From Gemmatimonadota bacterium (lineage in GTDB: Bacteria > JAAXHH01): a stretch of DNA of 16,886 nt. The position numbers and the translations under genes are program-made. Location: the NCBI GenBank assembly GCA_026713285.1, contig JAPOOT010000475.1, positions 1-16,886 of the forward strand, read 5' to 3'. Shown here piece after piece: positions 1 to 7,480 of this stretch. The notes beneath the pieces are model-generated. The model saw nothing but the letters and a program-made list of their open reading frames with translations, did not search any database and had not been told where the DNA came from. Numbering within the stretch: the first letter of the stretch is position 1; each line of letters starts with the position of its first letter.

Positions 1-649
1 TCGCGACGGGTTGGCCGGCGGCAACGATCCGCCCCACGTCCACGGATTCTTCCTGTACGAATCCGTCGAAAGGCGCTGAAACCTCGGTCCTCCCCAATGC
101 GAGATTGGCGTCGGCAAGTCTGGCTTCGTCGCGATCCAGTGCGGCCTGGGCCGCTTTCAAATGTGGTTCTCTAAGCGCGAGCGGGTTCGCACCGTTCGGC
201 GGTGACTCGTCCTCCTGACGGGAGGAGTAAAGCGCGTGCTGCGCACGGGCAATTGAAGCCCGTTCCCGCTCCTGGAGGTACGCCACCTGGCTGGCGGCGA
301 CGTTGGCCTCCGCTTCACGCACCCGGTGCCGGTAATCGATGTCTTCGAGCCGGAATAGCGTCTGGCCTGCTGTTATCCTTCCACCGCTCTGGAATCCCGG
401 TTCAACCCAGACGACTTTGCCGCCGACCTGAGGAACGATATCTACCTCCGCGCCTGGGCGGACGGTACCGGATCCGAATACCGGTACGGGGCCGGACCCG
501 GCGGCGACCGGGCCGGTCTGCACGAACGGGGTCTGGGGAGGCAGTTCCGTTCGAGTCGGTTCGGGGGCCAGTTTAATCAACAGGGCGGCCAATGCCACGG
601 AGACTCCGAGAACGCCAACTGTGACTAGAAGACTGGTAAGACGGGACAT
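1..649 (-). CDS. RND/HlyD-family efflux periplasmic adaptor subunit (partial, C-terminus beyond window)
   Basis: Reading the minus strand from the ATG at 649 gives 216 codons open to the window edge. The N-terminus (MSRLTSLLVTVGVLGVSVAL) is a single membrane anchor. After it come the two halves of a lipoyl/barrel-sandwich domain, EVDIVPQVGGKVVWVEPG (about residues 68-85) and LGRTEVSAPFDGFVQ near 185-199. Between them is a charged, Ala- and Arg-rich alpha-helical hairpin. This order is that of membrane fusion proteins that bridge an inner-membrane pump to an outer-membrane channel across the periplasm. The start lies 6 bp after the stop of the outer membrane factor gene, and a GGAG ribosome site overlaps that stop, so the two are co-transcribed and probably translationally coupled. 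The pump subunit is expected to the left of position 1. The substrate cannot be told. Confidence 0.9.
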   Translation of the reverse strand, partial: MSRLTSLLVTVGVLGVSVALAALLIKLAPEPTRTELPPQTPFVQTGPVAAGSGPVPVFGSGTVRPGAEVDIVPQVGGKVVWVEPGFQSGGRITAGQTLFRLEDIDYRHRVREAEANVAASQVAYLQERERASIARAQHALYSSRQEDESPPNGANPLALREPHLKAAQAALDRDEARLADANLALGRTEVSAPFDGFVQEESVDVGRIVAAGQPVA

Positions 650-655
650 GCGGAT

Positions 656-2176
656 TCACTCCGTTGGAGGGCGAGAGGAAGGGCGCCGGCCTTGCTGATG
701 CTGAAGGAGGCCCTCCCGGTCGGCCGCGGTCCAGGTACCGCCCAGCGCGCGATGGAGTGCCAGACGAGCGTAGCCCAGATCGCGCAATGCCGCCGAGTGT
801 ACCGATTGCGTGGCCAACCAGGACTGTTCCGCTGCCAGGAACGCTTCGTATTCTCCCACGCCGGACAGGTATTTTCGCTCCAGCAACGCGGACTGAGCCC
901 GGGTTTCTTCGGTGAGGGACACCAGCAATGCATGGCGCCTGCGACTGGCTTCCAACGCCGTCAGGGCAGTTTCAACTTCGTTTACCGCGGTTACCACGGC
1001 ATGGCCGTAGGCGGCCGCGGCCTCGTTCAACCTGGCCTCTGCCAGCGCGATGTTGCTTCGAATCCGGGAACCCTGGAATACGGGACCGAGCAGGTTCGCG
1101 GTGAGGTTCCGGAACCATTGATCCGGATCGAACCACTCGCTTGAATCCGTGCTTTGAAGTCCGATCGCGCCCTGCAGAGACAGCCTCGGCAACAGATCCG
1201 CCCGTCGCGCGCCCACCGAGAACCGTGCCGCTTCCACGCGCTGCATGGCCGCGAGGACGTCGGGACGCTGGACCATGAGATCGGCAGGAATGCCGGAGGG
1301 AACGGGATCGAGTACGGGAGATGGACCGGGCGCATCGGAGAGCAAGTGCGACAGGTCGGCCCGGAAGCCACCCATGAGTATCCACAGCCGACCCTCGGCG
1401 TCCGCCCGCAGGGCTTCGATCCGCGGCGATTCCGCCTGGGCCTCACGCAGGCTTCGACGGGCGGCGCGCACGCCGCCCAGGTCGGCCAACCCGCTCTCGT
1501 ATCGGGACTCGGCCAGTGATTCCAGTTGTTCCAGGACGGCCACGATTTCAAGTGCGAACCGCTGCTGCCGGCGCAGATTCACGATTTCCAGGTAGGTTCG
1601 TATGGTCTCCGCCAGCACGCCCAGGTTCGCACTCAGATAATCCGCCTCCGTAGCCACCAACTCGGCCGCCGCGGCGCGCGTGTCGTTGCGGTTGCGGCCC
1701 CAGAAATCGAGCTCGTAGGCGAATTCGACGCTCAGGGTATAGGTCGTCAGTCCGAGCCTGTCCGGGATATCCACTCCGGCCGCGCTGAGGGCTTCCGGGT
1801 CCAGTCCGACTTCCTCGAGCTGCGCGCCTATGCCGGCGTTCGTCGGACCGTCGGATTCGTTCACGTTCACCGTCGGCCGCAGCAGCGGAAACACCGCCGA
1901 CCCGGCTATGCCTTTCCGCAGCCTGGCCTGATGAACTCTCGCGACCGCCCCGGCCAGGTCGAAATTTGAAGAAAGGGTCTCTGCGATAATCCGTTCAAGG
2001 ACCGGGTCTTTGAACGATTTCCACCACGCCAGCGGCTGATACGTACCGGAATCCTCCCCGCTCGCAAACGCAACGGGCAACTCCGGTACGGACTCGAGCA
2101 CGGGTAGATTCCGGTTCGGAGCAAGGGAACATGCCGAGAGGAGAAGGAAAGCAATCAACGGTATTAATCGTCCCAT
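656..2176 (-). CDS. RND efflux outer membrane factor lipoprotein, NodT/OprM type
   Basis: A 506-residue protein, normal length for TolC-superfamily outer membrane factors, which form the trimeric exit duct of tripartite efflux pumps. The N-terminus is a lipoprotein signal peptide with lipobox L13-S14-A15-C16, so the mature protein should be acylated at C16. Family marks are PLAWWKSFKDPVLERIIAET followed by NFDLAGAVARVHQARL, and the NodT-type motif GIPADLMVQRPDVLAAMQRV in the second half; the two OEP repeats each have long helical stretches. A GGAG site lies about 9 bases before the ATG. It is the first gene of a minus-strand operon with the adaptor gene; channel before adaptor is a less common order. 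Its promoter is probably in the divergent region to the right (see 2299-2328). No regulator gene lies beside it in this window. Confidence 0.93.
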   Translation of the reverse strand: MGRLIPLIAFLLLSACSLAPNRNLPVLESVPELPVAFASGEDSGTYQPLAWWKSFKDPVLERIIAETLSSNFDLAGAVARVHQARLRKGIAGSAVFPLLRPTVNVNESDGPTNAGIGAQLEEVGLDPEALSAAGVDIPDRLGLTTYTLSVEFAYELDFWGRNRNDTRAAAAELVATEADYLSANLGVLAETIRTYLEIVNLRRQQRFALEIVAVLEQLESLAESRYESGLADLGGVRAARRSLREAQAESPRIEALRADAEGRLWILMGGFRADLSHLLSDAPGPSPVLDPVPSGIPADLMVQRPDVLAAMQRVEAARFSVGARRADLLPRLSLQGAIGLQSTDSSEWFDPDQWFRNLTANLLGPVFQGSRIRSNIALAEARLNEAAAAYGHAVVTAVNEVETALTALEASRRRHALLVSLTEETRAQSALLERKYLSGVGEYEAFLAAEQSWLATQSVHSAALRDLGYARLALHRALGGTWTAADREGLLQHQQGRRPSSRPPTE

Positions 2177-2283
2177 GATACAACTCCAGGATCGGTGCCG
2201 TATTCACCATCCCCGTCCCTGCGAATCTCATCATCCGGTGGAGAACGGGTCTCGTGGAAATCAGGGAACATATGTCAGATTCC

Positions 2284-2304
2284 TAATATATCACATTTAT
2301 ATTA
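2284..2304. repeat. AT-rich inverted repeat, possible operator
   Basis: TAATATA (2284-2290) and its perfect reverse complement TATATTA (2298-2304) are separated by seven bases. The spacing of about two half-sites on one DNA face suits a dimeric repressor such as TetR or MarR, which often control RND efflux operons. The right arm overlaps the candidate -10 of the minus-strand promoter. AT-rich palindromes arise easily by chance, and no regulator gene is adjacent, so this is a suggestion only. Confidence 0.35.
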
Positions 2305-2328
2305 ATGTTACATTCTTAAAAGGGTCAA
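2299..2328 (-). promoter_or_regulatory. Candidate sigma70 promoter for the efflux operon
   Basis: On the minus strand, TTGACC (2328-2323) is followed after 18 bases by TAATAT (2304-2299), a 5/6 and 4/6 match to the consensus hexamers. It would start transcription around 2290, giving a leader of roughly 115 bases before the ATG at 2176. Other -10 choices in this AT-rich stretch are possible. Confidence 0.35.
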
Positions 2329-2411
2329 GTTTCAAATGGCGTCCACCAGGTGCTTGTTTTACCGCCCGCGCCGTCGGAGAAACGGGTTTGAATGACATGG
2401 ACAGACGGGCA

Positions 2412-2440
2412 TTGACAAATATACGCGCATCCGCTAACAT
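2412..2440 (+). promoter_or_regulatory. Candidate sigma70 promoter for the ECF transporter run
   Basis: A perfect -35 hexamer TTGACA (2412-2417), an optimal 17-bp spacer and TAACAT (2435-2440, 4/6 match) face the transporter genes. Transcription would begin near 2447, leaving a leader of about 50 bases, too short for most riboswitches. The leader can pair AGGG (2464-2467) with CCCT (2477-2480), which would partly hide the AGGGAG ribosome-binding sequence. Confidence 0.55.
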
Positions 2441-2482
2441 TCCCGCGGTCTCCATCCACTGCCAGGGAGAATAAAACCCTCG

Positions 2483-2500
2483 ATGCATCAAGTCTCTTGA
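2483..2500 (+). other. Possible 5-codon leader frame overlapping the TTG start
   Basis: ATG at 2483 begins a frame reading M-H-Q-V-S-stop. Its TGA (2498-2500) overlaps the TTG start of the next gene (2497-2499) as TTGA. AGGGAG at 2464-2469 is 13 bases before this ATG, closer than to the TTG. This could couple translation of the weak TTG start by re-initiation. A one-base sequencing or assembly error that splits a true ATG start from the gene would look the same. No peptide function is claimed. Confidence 0.3.
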
Positions 2501-4188
2501 ATCAGCCGATCCTCACGCTCAGCGATCTCGCGTTCACCTACCGCGGCGCCTCGAAACCGGCCCTCGACCAGATCAGCTACGTTCATCTACGCGGCGAGTT
2601 TACCGTCATCGTCGGCGAGACCGGCGCGGGCAAATCCACCCTGTGCCGATGCCTCAATGGACTTATCCCGTCCTTCATAAAGGGCAGGCTTGACGGCAGC
2701 CTGCAGGTAGCCGGCCGACGGGAATCCGGCCACCCCCAGGTCTACGAACTGGCAAGAATTGTCGGCCTGGTCTTCCAGGACTTCGAGGCGCAGCTGTTCT
2801 CCACCAACGTGGAACTGGAAACGGCTTTCGTCCTCGAGAACTTCGCCGTGGGCCGCGACCGGATGCGAACCCGCGTCGAACAGGCTCTGCGCCGGGTGGG
2901 TCTGGCAGGCTTCGAACAACGGGACCCCTCCAGCCTTTCGGGCGGCGAGAAACAGCGGCTGGCCATCGCGTCGGTTCTCGCGGGCAGCCCCGCGCTGGTC
3001 GTCATGGATGAACCGACGACCGACCTGGATCCCGTGGGCAAAAGAGACATCTTCCGGCTTGCCCAGGTTCTGCGGAACGAAATCGAGGGGATCATACTGG
3101 TCGAGCATGAGACCGAACACGTCCTGAGCGCAGACAGGATCCTGCTGATGCACGAAGGGCGCGTCGTCCTCGAGGGACCGCCCGGCGAGATCCTGGCCGA
3201 TCCCCGGCGCGTGGAACGGCACGGCGTCCGGCCGCTCCAGACCACCGTGCTCCTGACCATGCTGGGCCTTGAAACCGATGCTTTGACCATACCGGACGCC
3301 GTATCCCGGATCATTTCGGCAGGGTGGCGCATAAAGGACGACGCCCAGGAGAGCCTGAACGGCGCACGGCGGCGAGTAACGGGCGAGCCGGTCGTTCAAA
3401 TCGAGAACCTTGTTTTCAAATACAGGGAATCACCGCCGGCCGTGGACGGCGTCTCTCTGGAAATCAGGGCGGGTGAATTCGTTGCGCTGGTCGGACAGAA
3501 CGGTTGCGGTAAGACGACGCTCGCCAAGCATCTGAACGGACTCCACGTTCCCACGGCCGGCGTGGTCGGGGTCCTGGGCAAATCCACCACCGAATGGACC
3601 CTGCCCGAGCTGGGGCGCCGCGTGGGCTACGTATTCCAGAATCCCGATCACCAGATTTTCGCCAACACCGTGCGGGACGAAGTCGCCTTTGGCGCGCGCA
3701 ACTACGGCTTTTCGGAAGAGACGGTCAGGGCGAAGGTGGACACGGCCCTGGCGGAAACCGGCCTGTCCGGCCGCGATCTCGAGGACCCTTTCAACCTGAC
3801 CCGGGGTGAACGGCAGCAACTTGCCGTGGCTTCGGTGCTGGTCACGGATCCCGAGATCCTGGTCCTGGATGAACCGACGACCGGGCTGGACTACCACGGC
3901 CAGGACGCCATTCTGAACCTGATCTGGCGGCTCAATGAATCCGGCCGGACCGTGGTCATCATCACTCATTCCATGTGGGTCGTCGCCGAGTATGCCGACC
4001 GCTGCGTCATCATGTCGGGCGGCCGCGTCGTCCAGGATGGAGACGTCCGGTCGTGTTTCAGTAATCCCGAGTTGCTCGAATCGCTTTACCTGGAAGCGCC
4101 CGAGGCCGTGCGTCTCGGGTATGAATTCGGACTCGTGGCGCGCTCCGCCAGGGAGATCGCGGACTGCCTCGAGCGCCCGGATGGTTAA
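2497..4188 (+). CDS. ECF-type ABC transporter ATPase with two fused nucleotide-binding domains (EcfA-EcfA')
   Basis: A 563-residue cytoplasmic ATPase that should power uptake through an energy-coupling-factor transporter together with the EcfT encoded next. NBD1 has Walker A GETGAGKST (40-48), Q94 in LVFQDFEAQLF, signature LSGGEKQ (147-153), Walker B LVVMDEP (167-173) and H204. NBD2 has GQNGCGKTT (333-341), Q381 in YVFQNPDHQIF, signature LTRGERQ (434-440), ILVLDEP (454-460) and H491. The Q-loop wording is typical of CbiO/EcfA, and the fused pair resembles YkoD of Bacillus. The second signature departs from LSGGQ. The frame is open upstream but contains no ATG or GTG, so the TTG at 2497 is the first usable start; no good ribosome-binding site sits at close range. 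The 3' neighbour ecfT begins 107 bp on. The substrate is unknown because no S component is visible. Confidence 0.93.
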   Translation: MNQPILTLSDLAFTYRGASKPALDQISYVHLRGEFTVIVGETGAGKSTLCRCLNGLIPSFIKGRLDGSLQVAGRRESGHPQVYELARIVGLVFQDFEAQLFSTNVELETAFVLENFAVGRDRMRTRVEQALRRVGLAGFEQRDPSSLSGGEKQRLAIASVLAGSPALVVMDEPTTDLDPVGKRDIFRLAQVLRNEIEGIILVEHETEHVLSADRILLMHEGRVVLEGPPGEILADPRRVERHGVRPLQTTVLLTMLGLETDALTIPDAVSRIISAGWRIKDDAQESLNGARRRVTGEPVVQIENLVFKYRESPPAVDGVSLEIRAGEFVALVGQNGCGKTTLAKHLNGLHVPTAGVVGVLGKSTTEWTLPELGRRVGYVFQNPDHQIFANTVRDEVAFGARNYGFSEETVRAKVDTALAETGLSGRDLEDPFNLTRGERQQLAVASVLVTDPEILVLDEPTTGLDYHGQDAILNLIWRLNESGRTVVIITHSMWVVAEYADRCVIMSGGRVVQDGDVRSCFSNPELLESLYLEAPEAVRLGYEFGLVARSAREIADCLERPDG

Positions 4189-4295
4189 GCGCTGACCGAA
4201 ACGGACTGCGGCAGGCCAGTCGGAACGCCTGTCGAACCGCCTTTCGAACCTCGGCGGATCGTTCGGAGCGCCGTGCTGAATCAATCGGACCGCAT

Positions 4296-5051
4296 ATGGT
4301 ACTGTACATACCTTCGGATACCCTGTTGCACCGGCTCCATCCCTCGACCAAAATCGTAGGCCTGGCGCTGTTGCTGATCCTCACGGTGGCGTTCCAGTCG
4401 CCCTGGTACCAGTTGGCTATCCTGTCGGGCGTGCTGTTTCTGGCATGGGCGGCCGGCGCGTTCAGAAACCTCCGGCGTATCCTTCCGCTCATGATCACCG
4501 TGCTGGTATTCAGCGTCGTCTCCTGGTCGCTGTTCAGACGCGTCGGAGACCCGTTCTGGGCCTTTGGTCCCTTTACCCTTTCCGTGGAGTCCATCCGGTT
4601 CGGGTTCGCCATGGGGCTGCGACTCGAGGCCATGCTCGTCTCCGGAATGATCTTCGTATCCTGCACGAAAGTGGAGGAATTCGCCTACGGCTTAAGGAAC
4701 ATCGGGCTGCCTTTCGCCGTGAGTTTCGCGCTGTCCCTTGCCTTTCGGCTCGTCCCCCTGTTTTTTACCCGTATAGCCACGGTCGTCCAGGCCCAGCAGG
4801 CCAGGGGACTCGATCTAAAGAGCGGAAACGTGTTGCAGCGGGCCCGCAAGTACGTGCCGCTGCTGGTGCCGATATTCGTCTATGCGATCCGGGATACCGA
4901 CCTGCTGTCCATGGCGCTCGAATCAAGGGGCTTCGGGATGCGGGGCAAGAGAACGGAATTCCTTTCTTTTCCCTTCCTCTGGCGCGATTATGCCATATTG
5001 GGCACACTGCTGATCCTGAACCTTGCGGGCTGGCTGGTTCAGATTCCTTGA
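4296..5051 (+). CDS. ecfT: ECF transporter transmembrane component EcfT (CbiQ family)
   Basis: A 251-residue integral inner-membrane protein. It starts MVLYIPSDTLLHRLHPSTKI, the usual EcfT opening, followed by four or five hydrophobic segments (about 22-55, 62-80, 110-123, 140-160, 234-250). The two coupling-helix motifs that dock on the ATPases are present: A169-R170-G171 (QQARGLDLK) and S210-R211-G212 (ESRGFGMRG). In ECF transporters EcfT joins the ATPase pair to a small S protein that binds the vitamin or metal ion. That S subunit is absent here, so either it is encoded elsewhere (group II arrangement) or the module is divergent. The ribosome site is weak (GGACC). A 107-bp gap before it holds a degenerate 12-bp repeat (4220-4255). 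The next gene starts 36 bp after the stop. Confidence 0.92.
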   Translation: MVLYIPSDTLLHRLHPSTKIVGLALLLILTVAFQSPWYQLAILSGVLFLAWAAGAFRNLRRILPLMITVLVFSVVSWSLFRRVGDPFWAFGPFTLSVESIRFGFAMGLRLEAMLVSGMIFVSCTKVEEFAYGLRNIGLPFAVSFALSLAFRLVPLFFTRIATVVQAQQARGLDLKSGNVLQRARKYVPLLVPIFVYAIRDTDLLSMALESRGFGMRGKRTEFLSFPFLWRDYAILGTLLILNLAGWLVQIP

Positions 5052-5087
5052 GCGATCCATCGCGAGAAGCTACCGGAAAGGAACTCG

Positions 5088-6206
5088 ATGGACAGACGAT
5101 ACAGGGCAGGGGTTATCGGGCGCACCGGCAAGGGCAATTACGGCCATGGCCTGGATACGGTATACCTCGGCATGGATGACGCGGACATCATCGCCGTGGC
5201 CGACGACGATCCGGACGGCCTGCGGGAAGCGGGCCGGCGGCTGGGCGTGCAGAACCTGTACACCGACTACAGGGAGATGCTGCGAAACGAGTGGTTCGAC
5301 ATCGTAAGCATCTGTCCCCGATGGCTCGACCAACACGCCGCGATGACCCTGGCCGTCGCGGAAGCGGGCGCGAGCATCTTCCTCGAAAAGCCCATCGCCC
5401 GAACGCTGTCCGAAGCCGACGCCATGATAGAAGCCTGCGAGAAGGCGGGTGTGGCGATGGGCATCGCCCATCAGGGCCGCATGCACGCGGCCGCGTGGCG
5501 TGCCCGGCAATTGCTGGCCGAAGGCGCAATCGGAGACATACTCCACGTACGGATGAACGGCAAGGAGGACCGCCGCGGCGGCGGGGAGGACCTCATGGTG
5601 CTGGGCACCCACCTTTTCGACATGCTCCGGTTTCTCCTGGGCAGAAACCCCGCCTGGGTGCAGGCGTCGGTAACCGTGGACGGCGGCCGTTCCGCGACCC
5701 TGGAGGACGCCGTGGAGGGTCCGGAAGAACTGGGGCTGATCGCGGGAGACGCCATCCACGCAATGTACGGTTTCGGGCACGGTGTGACGGCCACTTTCGA
5801 AACGCGCCGCAACCAGTCGAGCCATCCTCAACGGTACGGCATGTGGGTTTTCGGGTCGGAGGGCATCATGACCGTCCACGAGTCCTCCCAGCAGATCCGG
5901 ATCTATGAATCCCCGGTCTGGCATCCGGATGAAGGCGCGGCCACTCGCGACGTCACCGCGGAAGCCCTCGAACTAGCGCCTTCCGCGCAACCCGCCATGG
6001 GCGCGCTCCAGGCGGCGGCCAACGTCGCCATCGTCCGCGACGTATTCGAGTCGGTACGGGATGGGCGCAGGCCGGTAAACAGCGGTTATGACGGGCGCTG
6101 GGCGCTGGAGATGATACACGGCGTCTACGCCGCCCACCTGACGGGAAGCCGAATTGCCCTGCCGCTGGAAAACCGGGACCACCCGCTGTTGCCGAACCTC
6201 ATCTAG
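5088..6206 (+). CDS. Gfo/Idh/MocA family NAD(P)-dependent oxidoreductase
   Basis: A 372-residue protein, standard for this family, which oxidises or reduces sugars, inositols and related polyols. The N-terminal Rossmann segment reads YRAGVIGRTGKGNYG (5-19), then ADIIAVADDDPDGLREAGRR. The nucleotide is followed by the diagnostic E-K-P triad at 100-102 (FLEKPIART). In the C-terminal alpha/beta domain, H175 and D178 in GTHLFDMLR match the catalytic H-xx-D region. The glycine motif is G-xx-G-x-x-G rather than the commoner GxGxxG. GGAAAGGA five bases before the ATG is a strong ribosome site. The gene lies between ecfT (36 bp) and an enolase-superfamily dehydratase (24 bp), so a shared sugar or sugar-acid pathway is likely. 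The exact substrate cannot be read from sequence. Confidence 0.9.
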   Translation: MDRRYRAGVIGRTGKGNYGHGLDTVYLGMDDADIIAVADDDPDGLREAGRRLGVQNLYTDYREMLRNEWFDIVSICPRWLDQHAAMTLAVAEAGASIFLEKPIARTLSEADAMIEACEKAGVAMGIAHQGRMHAAAWRARQLLAEGAIGDILHVRMNGKEDRRGGGEDLMVLGTHLFDMLRFLLGRNPAWVQASVTVDGGRSATLEDAVEGPEELGLIAGDAIHAMYGFGHGVTATFETRRNQSSHPQRYGMWVFGSEGIMTVHESSQQIRIYESPVWHPDEGAATRDVTAEALELAPSAQPAMGALQAAANVAIVRDVFESVRDGRRPVNSGYDGRWALEMIHGVYAAHLTGSRIALPLENRDHPLLPNLI

Positions 6207-6230
6207 GCAGGCCTCCGCGCAGGATTCGCC

Positions 6231-7427
6231 ATGAAGATCACCCGTATTCGAATCACGCCGGTCAAGACGCCCGGTCCGGAATCACGCCCTTTCGTCATCC
6301 ATTCCATTAATCCGATCTACCATTACCCCGACCTCAAGTACGACGCACCGCCGGAGACCAGGCCGAAGCAGCCGGACGGACCCGGATCGCTCGTCATCGA
6401 AATCGAAACGGACGAGGGCGTGACCGGCGTGACGCAGAAGGGCTATGGCCTGCCCGGCGTATTTTCCGTCCTTGAAAACGTCCTCGCTCCCCTGCTGATC
6501 GGAGAGGACCCCATGCGCACGGACTGGCTGTGGGAAAAAATGCACCGGTACTGCATCTCCCAGGCGCGGGAAGGGATTGCCAGCAGCGCCATCAGCGCCG
6601 TCGATACGGCCCTTTGGGACCTGAAGGGACGGTATCTGAACCAGCCGGTATACAACCTGCTCGGAGGGAAGACGAAAGACCGCCTGCGCGCATACGCGAG
6701 CCGGCTGTACGTGTACGCCAGCGACCGGGGCGACCCGGACCTGGGCCTCCTTAGGGAAGAGGCGTCGATGTACGTTGAACAGGGCTTTACGGCCGTGAAA
6801 CAACGGTTCGGATTCAATCAGGACGACGGCGTGGAAGGCATGCGCAAGAACCGTCGGGTGGTCGAGGCACTTCGCGAAACCATCGGGGCGGACGTCGAAC
6901 AGATGGTGGACTGCTGCCGTTCCTTCACTGCCGATTACGCGATCAGGATGATCCGCATGATAGAGGAATTCGACCTCGCCTGGGTGGAAGAGCCGGTCCA
7001 CCCCCACGACTGGCCCGGTTACGTGAAGGTACGGCAGGCCGCGTCCATGCCGATATCGGGAGGAGAAAACGAGTTCGGAAAGCACGCCTTCGCACGGTGG
7101 CTCGAGATGGGTTGCGCCGACATCTGGCAGCCCGACACGGACCGTTGCGCGGGCATAACGGAAGTACAGAAAATCGTCCATCTTGCCGCGGCGAACGATA
7201 TTCCGGTCATCGCGCACGGCGGGTGGATGGCCAACTTCCACCTCGCCATGGCCAACATGAACATGCCCTTGGTGGAGTACTTCCCGGACCACGACCAGGA
7301 TCCGGAAACGCAGATCCTCACCGGACAACCCCGTCCCGAGGACGGATACATCACGCTATCCGATGCGCCGGGCCTGGGATTGGAACTGAACAGGGACTCG
7401 CTGAAGCGATTTACCTGGAACGGGTGA
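6231..7427 (+). CDS. Enolase-superfamily sugar-acid dehydratase, L-rhamnonate dehydratase-like (MR/MLE family)
   Basis: A 398-residue mandelate racemase/muconate lactonising family enzyme, predicted to dehydrate an acid sugar with Mg2+. Likely metal ligands are D227 (QMVDCC), E253 (WVEEP) and E279 (GGENEF). H329 (VIAHGG) with D302 (QPDTD) forms the catalytic dyad typical of the group. The usual KxK on the second strand is K190-Q-R192. The pattern of W-E-E-P, QPD-x-x-x-x-x-G-I-T, pro-rich closing motif PGLGLELNRDSLKRF and overall length resemble L-rhamnonate dehydratase (RhmD), but related sugar-acid dehydratases look alike, so the substrate is left open. AGGA lies eight bases before the ATG. 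The stop TGA (7425-7427) overlaps a GTG in the frame of the next gene and runs into a tandem repeat. Confidence 0.88.
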   Translation: MKITRIRITPVKTPGPESRPFVIHSINPIYHYPDLKYDAPPETRPKQPDGPGSLVIEIETDEGVTGVTQKGYGLPGVFSVLENVLAPLLIGEDPMRTDWLWEKMHRYCISQAREGIASSAISAVDTALWDLKGRYLNQPVYNLLGGKTKDRLRAYASRLYVYASDRGDPDLGLLREEASMYVEQGFTAVKQRFGFNQDDGVEGMRKNRRVVEALRETIGADVEQMVDCCRSFTADYAIRMIRMIEEFDLAWVEEPVHPHDWPGYVKVRQAASMPISGGENEFGKHAFARWLEMGCADIWQPDTDRCAGITEVQKIVHLAAANDIPVIAHGGWMANFHLAMANMNMPLVEYFPDHDQDPETQILTGQPRPEDGYITLSDAPGLGLELNRDSLKRFTWNG

Positions 7428-7480
7428 CAGAAGGGATCGGAATCACAGAAGGGATCGGTATCACAGAAGGGATCGGCATG
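7427..7480 (+). repeat. Three tandem 18-bp repeats carrying ribosome-binding sequences
   Basis: Three head-to-tail copies (7427-7444, 7445-7462, 7463-7480) of ACAGAAGGGATCGGNATS differ only at the last bases: AATC, TATC, CATG. Each contains GAAGGGA, a good Shine-Dalgarno sequence. Only the last copy ends in ATG, which is the chosen start of the FAD oxidoreductase, five bases after its AAGGGA. The unit is a multiple of three, so copy-number change keeps the frame. Confidence 0.95.

Larger units (their letters stand above)
2177..2496. other. Divergent intergenic control region
   Basis: This 320-bp gap separates the left-facing efflux operon from the right-facing ECF transporter run. It holds a candidate promoter for each direction, a 7-bp inverted repeat in an AT-rich core (about 2256-2330), and a 5-codon leader reading frame next to the transporter start. 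I found no convincing gene of its own; short frames across it have no family resemblance. No conserved riboswitch core (TPP, cobalamin) could be recognised. Confidence 0.7.

Noticed and set aside
2441..2496. TPP or cobalamin riboswitch ahead of the ECF transporter
   Set aside because: The leader after the candidate promoter is only about 50 bases and shows none of the conserved core sequences.
3430..4284. Long minus-strand reading frame opposite the ECF ATPase
   Set aside because: It mirrors a strongly conserved ABC protein, lacks any family motif, and owes its openness to GC-rich codon bias. The same holds for 5070-5924, 6282-7328 and 9475-10494 on the minus strand and 9465-10298 on the plus strand.
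7097..7477. N-terminal extension of the FAD oxidoreductase back into the dehydratase gene
   Set aside because: The extension overlaps 331 bases of a conserved gene in another frame and encodes Arg/His-rich sequence without similarity; the Rossmann motif and ribosome site fit a start at 7478.
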